Below are positions 55,685-64,000 of a DNA stretch of 64,000 nt, piece by piece. This DNA comes from Strigops habroptila (taxonomy: Eukaryota; Chordata; Aves; Psittaciformes; Psittacidae). The stretch covers positions 5,879,719 through 5,943,718 of the forward strand of contig NC_044288.2 of the NCBI RefSeq assembly GCF_004027225.2, written 5' to 3'. Both the position numbers and the translations under genes were made by a program. The notes beneath the pieces were generated by a model. That model made no database searches, was not told where the DNA came from, and worked only from the letters and a program-made list of their open reading frames with translations. Within the stretch, counting starts at the first letter, position 1, and each line of letters starts with the position of its first letter.

Positions 55685-55860
55685 ACCGCTCTCCTCACGG
55701 CCGGCCCCGGTCCCGGCCCCGGCCCCGGTCCCGGTCCCGTCGCCGCCGCCGGGCCGGTTGCCGGTAGCGCGGCCCCGTTGCTAGGCAGCGCGGGGCTCCC
55801 GCTCCCTCCCCGCAGAGCCGGGGGGGGGGGGCGCGGTTCTCGGTGTCGCTGCAAAGCGAA
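55560..55860 (-). promoter_or_regulatory. TEKT2: CpG-island promoter of TEKT2 with X-box-like sites
   Basis: GC-rich block with arrays of CCGGCCCCGG. On the minus strand two near-palindromes resemble RFX X-boxes (GTTGCC-N-GGYAAC type): 55777-55789, GCTGCCTAGCAAC, and 55757-55768, complement of GTTGCCGGTAGC. Each deviates from consensus by about one base. RFX/FOXJ1 regulation is typical for ciliary genes. Confidence 0.6.
55687..55740 (-). other. TEKT2: Probable TEKT2 noncoding first exon (5' end approximate)
   Basis: The donor AGCG|GTGAGG on the minus strand has GT at 55686-55685. It lies in a CpG island and pairs with the acceptor just upstream of the TEKT2 ATG. The transcription start is not visible, so the upper coordinate is a guess. 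Confidence 0.45.
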
Positions 55861-56259
55861 GCAAAACACCACCAAAACCGGCCATTGTTATTAATATTGC
55901 TTTAAAAATAAATACATCAAAACATAACCAAAAGGGGATGGGGCGACGGGTGTCCTGGCCCCCACATGGAGCGACCCACCCAGAGCATCATGTTCCCCCC
56001 CACAGCTCTGGCTTGGCAGACAGCAGGAGGGTTTAAACCACCGATCCCAGCCCTTCGACAAGTTATTCCTTGGGTTTAAAACAATTAAATGGCATTAAAT
56101 CAAATCAAAGAAAGAAAATAAAGCCATTTAACGGCAGAGGTGCACAGCACCTCCCTGCAGATGCCACCCATCTCCATCCACCCCCGTGGAAGCAGCTTGG
56201 GGAATAAATAAATGATGCAAGTATATGAAAAAAAAATAAAATTAAAACATCACATATGC
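55861..56259. other. Intergenic, between TEKT2 promoter and next 3' end
   Basis: The GC content drops abruptly. The stretch holds A-rich, AATAAA-containing sequence on the plus strand and no recognisable exon. Confidence 0.5.
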
Positions 56260-59200
56260 ATTTCAAAAAAAAAAATTTTATTTTTCAAATGAATACGGTT
56301 CGTTTACAATACACCCAACTTGATGGTATCTAAAGCCAGCAGAGATCTGATGACTGCTGTGTGTACTATGCACAGTCGTACAGAGGTTACAGATGCCTAC
56401 GAGAGGGAAGGAACAGTGAAAGAAGTTGACATTTTACTGTGCTGGAAAGAAAGCAACTCTTGCAACAGGTAGAAAATTTTGGCATGAACAATCCGTCTGG
56501 AAAGGGAGAACGGGCAGAGGACACCGCTTCTGCTTAGCGAGTACAGCTCAAAACACACCGACGCATGGATTCCCTCCCACCCCACACGGCTGCAGCCCAC
56601 ATCCGCAATACAAATAGGCACACATGGTCAAGATGGGTAAGTAAAAATAAAGGCTTTTACCAGTTTGTTTGCCATCCGTTTACAATCTCTTTGTGCAATG
56701 TCTCAAGTCACAGCTCTACTTTAGCCTTGAAACAATTCCCTTTTGCTTCGAAACCCCCCCAGTACCTTCATGGTGGGAACACAGTCAAGTTCCTGCTTAA
56801 GCAATGGTTAACACCAAAACGAGGGAGCAGTTACCAGCATATCATTAAGAGCAAGACACATAGAAGGGAATCTCAATCCACCAGACTGGTTTATTGGAAT
56901 TTTACTCTGAAAAGGAATCCCAAACAGCACAATATTTTTAATTTAAACATATGGTATTAAATGCAAAATTTATATGCACGACATTGCTTCCAGAAGCCTC
57001 CTAAACAAATACAGCTCCGCTGCTAGCAACGTTTATGGCACACACTATGCCACCTTCTCCTGAAGATACTTTAATACCCATATTGGCTCACAACTGAATG
57101 CTACCGATTACTGTGAAAGCTTTAAAGTAATACCTGCTGATAGACAATGTTTTTATCTATGATCAGACACCTCCAGGCCATGTAAACAGCCTAGTTTTTC
57201 CCCATGACAACACTCTATCCACCAACAGGCTAGCTGGGGAAGCTGAACTGCTCACACCAAGAGAAGAAAATGAGAATCTAACAGAGGATCTGTACCCTGT
57301 GAGCCCGAAGTGCATCACCTAAGCTGTGGAACGCAGGTTCTTACGCCAGAGTTGCTGGTTGTGGCAGTAGGAGCTGGGCAACGAGCCTGTAAAATCAACA
57401 TTTCAGACCAAAAACTTGTTCTGCCAACTTTATTGCCATGCTGAGGTTAGCTTTTCCAAACTGCCTGCAGAACAGACACCAAATGCAACTTTCTAGAAGC
57501 AGGTTTTTCTACAGGAAAACAACGTTAAGTTGTCTCAAGGCTAGATTCAACACTGAAAACTGCAGAAACGACAACATTTTACTGAAGGATAGAAATAAAG
57601 TCCAAAGAAAACTAAAAAAACCCCTTTAACCACAGGAGGAAAGTGATGTACAAAACCGAGTACCCAAAAGAAGCCATTCTTCACTGCCAAACTGCCAGAA
57701 GACAAACTTCATCTCTAGCAATCTTCCTCTGGCTGAGGTTTTCTGCCATTTCATTTTCCTCACCACTTAAAGAGCACTACTCAAGTTTCCACTTTGCTGG
57801 CTCACCAGCAGGTTCCCAAACTTCAAAAGGTTCTTTACATTTAGCATTGCTCCAGTGGGTATTACTCTGCTATTATGTCTGAGTGAGCACTAACCAGCAA
57901 GACATGGATTTTCTATCCAAGAAACTGGTTTTGAATGTATTTAAGAGATTTCCAAGTGTAAGCATAATGAAAGTTTAGCAGTAACTATTTTAATACCTAT
58001 TTTTTGCACACCTGTATGGGTTGTGGACCTACAATTTATGGGCTAGCACAGCCCTGATCTCAACATATATTTTTCTGTGTTGCTAGGTAGTATTACAGTA
58101 GGTATTAATTTTCCAACTTCCAAATGTGTTTTGAAAGACCTACATAATTCTAACCAACGAAAAAAAACCCCCAACTTTCATTTAAATAAACTTGCTCTCT
58201 GACGGTCTGTTTTGCAACAAATGGATTTCCTTTAAAGAAAGCAACAGGTAAACATCATGGGACCAAACCCAACAGCTTTCCTCGGCAGAGCTGCAGTGAG
58301 ATTAAGTGAAGAGCACATCCTCACGTCAGAGATGGGCTCTGAATAGAACTGCGTTTCACTGAAGACGCAAGAAGGTGCTCAGCTTTGTAGAGGTGACAGC
58401 ACTTCCACATTGTGGTTCATCCTCAGCACACCAATAGCTAGCTCTCATAAGGCCATGTGAATCATCACAGATATTTTCTAGATAGGGTGAAAAGCGAGGC
58501 AGGATGGTTTACCCGAGGTCAGGGAGAGAACCCATTTCAGAGCCAGCATTGAGACCAGAGTTCCTGGCTGGATAACTCATCAATATCTCAAACTTGCATC
58601 AAATACAACCTATTTGAAAAGCTCTTCCATTTTGGTCTGAAAATCCACTTTTTTTAGCAGCTTTGAGCCCAAAGTAGCATCTAAGGACGCAGGTGCTCAC
58701 TTCAGCACAGCGCACAGTCTGTAAGAGCCCTCCCTCTGCTAGTACCTCGGTATCAGAGGATGGGGGATCTTTTCTCCCCTCGTACCACTTTGCTAACCCT
58801 TTCCATACCCCAGAGACCACACCATTTTCTACAGACACCACTATTCTCAGCTCCTGGCAAAACTGCTTCCTGAAGGATGATGTTTAATCCTCACCTCCAT
58901 ATTCCCACACTTAGTCAGACCTCTGCCCTGCTCCCTGACATTCCCTACACAACATTCTTCTTGTCCTTACAGCCACCAAAGGGGAATGGGGGGGAAGAAG
59001 CAATGGAGTGTATGGAAAGCTGCAGGAGCATGGTAAAGAGTGAAGACATTACTGGACAGGCAGCATTCAGAGAAAGGCAGAATTCATGATTCTCATTAGA
59101 GAAACATATGAAGGTTAAATTTTATTTAAAAAATTGCAAGTCTACCAGGAATTATGTTTATTTGATGACATTAGTCCCCAGAAGCCACTTCTTTTAAAGG

Positions 59201-62200
59201 CTTCTCCGCTCCGGGTAGTTCTAATTCATAAATAATACAGGGCTCACTTTGATTAAGTAATTCAACACAAACCCAACTCCATTCTGACCAAGGACTTCAA
59301 GCTTTAAAAACAGTTCAAGAATAATACTAACCATACTACCAATGCAAACACAAGTTTTCCCAGCTCTGTTCTTGATCAGAAAAAGGCACATGCTTGCTCT
59401 TGGTGAGTTCAAGTCTGACACCAGCAGATCAGGACACCTCAGCTAATGTTTGATGTTCCCATCGATTTCCCTGAAGTGGGAAAATCCTGACATCCACCCA
59501 CCTCCTTTATTTCTACAGGCAGTTGCTTTCACCACTATCACACCTCTCTCACATCCAGAGCTGATTCACCTTCCACACAGCCACAGCATCCTCCACATGG
59601 CTAATTCGACACAGGCAGCGAGGGAGAGCATCCTGCCTAAGGGAACAGGGAGGTAGGTAAGAGCTGAGGAAAAGCAGAGCAACTGTAGTGCTACAGCAAA
59701 ATTAACTCTACAACTGCCTGCTGCTCTTTTTCTTGGTAGCCAGGCATACTTCAGTGTGAACTGCACGAAAACCGCAACCAGAAATCTACCAAAGCATCTG
59801 TGTTGTCTGGAGGGGTCAGATCCTGCTCACAAACCCCTTGGCTCTGCTCTTTCAAATAGCACCGATCTGCTGGAACTTGTGTCTGCTTCGAACCAGGTAA
59901 GGTAGCGTCAAGGTTTAGATACAAAACACAGTTTGATTTAGTTATACAGCTGTTACAGGCACTGCCACCTGCTTCTCAGCACGGGCCTTTTAGGATGTGA
60001 ACAGGCACTCAAATACAGGAAAATGCTTTTCCCCTCATGTATTAGTTTTTGAAGTAGTCATGTAGGGTCTTTCGGGGTAACCCGTGGGTGCAAAGATACA
60101 GGTTCACAAGGCTTTAGCAGCATGACATTTTTGCAGTATATCCAGCTTTTCCAACACAGAGACCAGTTTCCTCCTTGCATTTTTAAGAGCTTTTTACTAC
60201 TGGTTTAGTAGCACGGTCACCACTACCACTTCTCTTCACAAAACATACAGCTGAGTCAGCTTAGCTTTAGGATTAATCCCAGCACCATTTACTGTGAGTA
60301 GCATCAATTACAGCAAATCCTCAAACTTTGCCAGGAAGGAGGATGAGTTAGAACCATCCATGTGAACTAGGTTGTTGGGATTTTTTTGGTTTGTTGTTTG
60401 GCTTTTCTTTTCAAATCTGAAGTATTTTAAGAGAGTATCTACATGTTCAGCAGTTTATTAGCTTGTATTTAAATAGGCTACTTTAAATCCTCATGCACCC
60501 TCCAATGACTGCAACAGAAACATACAGAACATTCCTCCTGTGATTAAACCCATGGGTGCTACAGTTCATCATCACCAAGGCAAGACTTCTAGGAGGAGAT
60601 CTGCGCCCAACAGAAACCAGCATCATCAGATGCAAAGTCCACTTCATTTCTTTTGGTAGAAAGAAGAGGCAGCAACTTCCTTCTAAATCTCAACATCTTC
60701 AGTGTTAGCTAAACATAGATAGAAAATAAACTGGTTGATAGGCAAGGGAAGAGAGTATTGCTGCAAACAAGCTGATGGTGCAAGATTTTTGGCCCTTTTT
60801 CTCTAAAAGATAAAAACAGCTACTACTAAAAGGGACAGAAGACACAGTTTTGGCTCAGAATTTAGACTGAAAAGATGCTTTCTAAATCCTAGCCTAATAA
60901 CATTAAGAAATCAGGAATATAAAATAATTTAACACCATTGCAAGCTTAAATACCAACCAAGTGGCGTTGGGCACTGTAGTAAGACAAGAAGGTTGGTAAC
61001 AAACTACAAGAAACATCAGTTCATTTCTCTAACTTGGATCAGAAGAAATCTACACAGCAAAAATACTTGATCCGAAGTCTCGGTGGGTAGCGGGAGTGCT
61101 GAGCGTCCCTTTCAACACCGAGGTGTGGGTCACTGCCCCACTTGGGGACTGTCTACCCCAAATATTTCATCAATCAAATTAAGAGATGTCAAAAAGCTCT
61201 GCTAACTCCTAGAAATAGTCTGGACATGAACTTACTCCTGCCAAGATGCCACTTGCAACAACAGTGGGAGTTTTGCGCTTAAGCTCCTGATATTCAAAAA
61301 TATCCTGACTGATATCAAGTTATTCCACATCTGAAATGCCCAATACTGTATGAACAGTAATAAAATGAACATAAGCTAATTTCTGTTTTAAAGAAACAAG
61401 GTACCAACTGAAGTAGCCTGTCTATCAGGGTGTTTTATTGTCTCCTCTCAAACAGGATTAGTTAAAAGCTGACTTTGGAGAAGAAACCCCAAACATTCAG
61501 AAACTTCTCCCACCTAAAAATAAGTGTTAAAAGCAACATACAGACCAGACACACAGACCTATGAGCTGCACAGAGATTACCAATAAATATACAGAAACAC
61601 CACAATAAAGGACAAGGTTCATCATAAAAGAAAAAAGTCTGATAACTGCTATTAAGACCGTTACAAAAATGAAAGTTGTGTATTTTTTGCAGGCATGTGC
61701 AAGCACATTACAGTGTAATCAAAGCAGAACTTTGCTATTATTATTACTTTATGCAGCATTACAAGGTTACTGAGGTGCAGTGTTTAATAGTCTAGTCTAC
61801 GACTTTTCCTGACTGGAGGAATGCTCACCAAACTCACCATGGACCCAAGCCCTCTGAGTGGGGCAGCACTGCCCACCCCACCAAGCCATCCCAGCCAGAG
61901 TATCGGAACCCCCAGTCCCATCGATACGTGGCAACCACTCCTTTAACCACCCAAGCAAGCCCCACGAGATCTGCTTAGATCTCCTTACACCATCTCCTAA
62001 GTCTTCAGAGACAGCTTTGAGTTTGTCTGCATCTTTGGGAGCATGCTACACCTAAGAGATGACATCCTTCAATAGCTATGGATTCCCCTTCAGCACTGAT
62101 TACATCGCCCAGAGTCCTGTGCTGCTGCTTCTCCTACATTCCCCCCCACCCCCAATCCCCCTCAATGTGAAGAGGTAAATTGCATTGACCAAATCCATCC

Positions 62201-64000
62201 CAGTTCTAGCCTACCAGCTGAATTTGGTGATCGCTCCTCAATGCCTCTCCCTCCAAAGGAAAACACCTTCCTGGTTATTCTTGGTCCTGACTCAGAGAAG
62301 CTGATGCTTGAAAGTACCTGAAAGATACCGTCAAACACTTGGCATTTTCAATAATTTATCTTAAATTTTCAGCCACATACAACTGGAAAATAAAAATCTA
62401 CAGCACCATCTTCTAAAAAGGCACTTTCTGAGGACTGTCTTGCTTAAAAAAAATAAAGATCACTCCAAGTTTTAAACAGTGGAACTGCTTTGTTTTAAAA
62501 GGACCCTATGTTAACTACCCGTGTTAGGTGAGGGGGTACCTCAGACAAGACAGGAAAAGGCCAGGGCACGAGGATGGCATCTCTCCATCAACACCCTTCT
62601 TTCTGTAAAACCGACGCTTCGATATTTTCCCTCACAAGCCTCTCCCTTAAACTCCTTCCCCTCCACATGCACCTTTGCCTACTCAGGGACAACAATTTGG
62701 TTTTGTTTTAGTGTCATAGAGATCAGGATTCTTGAGACTCTGCTAAGGAGGTAAAATGTAGGATCCTGTACCCATCTCACAACTACTGACAGTACAAAAT
62801 CTTCTACTAGCAGAAAGCATCAAAAAGCTCAAGCTCTAACCATGATCTTTTCAGGTTTACAAAAAATGAGTGAATTGGCTAAGTGAAGCTTTATTTAAAC
62901 ATGGGCCAAAACAAAGATCATATCCTAACGCCCAGTATCAGTCTAAAGTACCATCTTTGGGTAGAAAAGACAGACAGGAATCTTTCCCTTTGACACCTTG
63001 ACAGATTTTTTCCACTAGATCCAATCAACCTGCCAGTAGCAGCCACGAAATGCCACAGCATGGAAAGGGACAGAGTATCTGCCTGGTGTGACCAGACACC
63101 GAGATGGCCATTTAGAAATAATGCTCTCTGAAAACTGAATTTATATGTTCAATGTACATAATCTGAGCTTTTGATTCCTTGGTTATAAAAGTGCTTAGAG
63201 TAAGGTTCTAAACTCTCAGTTCACAAGAGGGAAAATATCGAAAGAGGACAAGATATGAAGAAAGTACATATATAAAAAAAAAAGGCCTCAAGCTTTTTTA
63301 AGTGTAGGCTGAGCTTGGAATTTCTCCACAGTGGATTTCAAGACTAGTAGAAAACCAGTATTCGTAGCTGGAATTCGTACAGAAGTTGACTATCCAGTAT
63401 CTTACATTGAGCATTTTATAGGACAAAAATTCATACATGGAGAAGTGAAAATACTTTAGGACCAATAGCATCTTGAAATAATTTGACTGACAGCTTCCAG
63501 AAACCCATTTTACTCCTGAAAACCATTTCTGTGGCCAAACAAACTTCCAAAAGGATGCCAGACTGAACCCTATAAAACAACTGTTGGACACGTTTAACCG
63601 GATTCCACATTGAACAGTAACACAGCGATCCTGAGTAAAATGGCCACAGCTGGATTGCCCTACAAAGGAAAAAACACAAGCTACTTAGAGTGGAGTTAAT
63701 CATTCTGATAGCAGATGTTTTAAGTTTAACGCCTCAACTACAAAACACTCTACTTTCCTCTCCAAATCTGGATCTACTAGTCGCCAGAGCGCAGGTTTTG
63801 GCTGGCTTTCTGCTAGGTCACAGGAGCCCTGTGCCGGCCCCGGCAGCGGTTCCGCCTGCTGGCACGGTACCAGCGCGGCAGGTTTGTGTGGCTGAGGCCC
63901 AAAGGCTGCTCCTTGCCCAGCCCAGGGCTGGGCCCTTGTGCGTGCTCCCACCACGGAAGCAATTAGTGGCACTTGTTAAGTACAAGTGAGGTCTCATGCA
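56260..64000 (-). other. AGO3: AT-rich noncoding, probable AGO3 3'UTR
   Basis: There are nearly 8 kb without any recognisable coding exon. The AT-rich composition contrasts with everything to the left. A minus-strand AATAAA at 56282-56277, immediately followed on that strand by a T-rich run, is a plausible transcript end; other minus-strand AATAAA motifs occur near 59.1, 59.5, 61.4 and 62.9 kb. In human, AGO3 flanks TEKT2 on this side in the same orientation and has an unusually long 3'UTR. The identification rests on synteny only: no Argonaute PIWI-domain peptide appears before the window ends. It could instead be ordinary intergenic DNA. Confidence 0.4.
56277..56282 (-). terminator. Candidate distal polyadenylation signal (AGO3?)
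   Basis: Minus strand AAAAATAAAATTTTTTTTTT. It is the leftmost strong signal at the edge of the AT-rich block. Confidence 0.4.

Noticed and set aside
63690-63989. Frames at the right edge as the last AGO3 coding exon
   Set aside because: Neither strand shows the conserved Argonaute C-terminal (PIWI) sequence.
1-64000. CRISPR arrays, bacterial operons, tRNA/rRNA genes, endogenous viral genes
   Set aside because: Looked for by eye; none had supporting sequence. The tandem repeats present have no unique spacers of CRISPR type.

Overview
The window is nuclear DNA from a bird. Three CR1 retrotransposon 3' tails with ATTCTGTG-type ends are present. The introns are short, the left two thirds is GC- and CpG-rich as in an avian microchromosome, and the gene order matches human 1p34.3 in reverse. 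The CR1 tails have a form I associate with non-galliform birds, but the species cannot be fixed from this sequence alone.

Three protein-coding genes can be reconstructed exon by exon, each with an intact reading frame and a length close to its human counterpart. COL8A2 (collagen alpha-2(VIII), + strand, 695 aa) has its signal-peptide exon at 32.2 kb and one large exon at 37.6-39.5 kb carrying the triple helix and C1q domain. Its 3'UTR is about 3 kb, and a probable noncoding first exon lies in a CpG island near 10.9 kb. ADPRS (ADP-ribosylhydrolase ARH3, - strand, 375 aa, six exons) lies at 45.4-48.8 kb, tail-to-tail with COL8A2. TEKT2 (tektin-2, - strand, 439 aa, nine coding exons) lies at 49.6-54.8 kb, head-to-tail upstream of ADPRS, with a probable noncoding exon and CpG-island promoter at 55.6-55.8 kb.

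Layout: 1-10.5 kb is GC-rich intergenic DNA with small tandem repeats and no gene I can support, but it has one convincing minus-strand TATA element near 3.93 kb. From 10.5 to 42.6 kb is the COL8A2 transcription unit, mostly a 21-kb first intron with microsatellites, minisatellites, two CR1 copies and several AT-rich islands that look like regulatory elements. From 42.6 to 44.4 kb is the gap between convergent 3' ends. From 44.4 to 55.8 kb is ADPRS plus TEKT2. From 55.9 to 64 kb the sequence is AT-rich with no coding exon. By synteny it is most likely the long 3'UTR of AGO3, read leftward from a coding end beyond the window.

The three genes share no pathway: one is a corneal and vascular basement-membrane collagen, one an ADP-ribose hydrolase for DNA-damage marks, and one a ciliary microtubule protein. 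They are a conserved syntenic block. The most notable non-gene structures are a 30-bp-arm GC-rich inverted repeat (28/30 match) just upstream of the ADPRS start, made of two opposed CTCF-like motifs, and a pair of RFX X-box-like sites at the TEKT2 promoter. I found no evidence of a novel multi-gene system.
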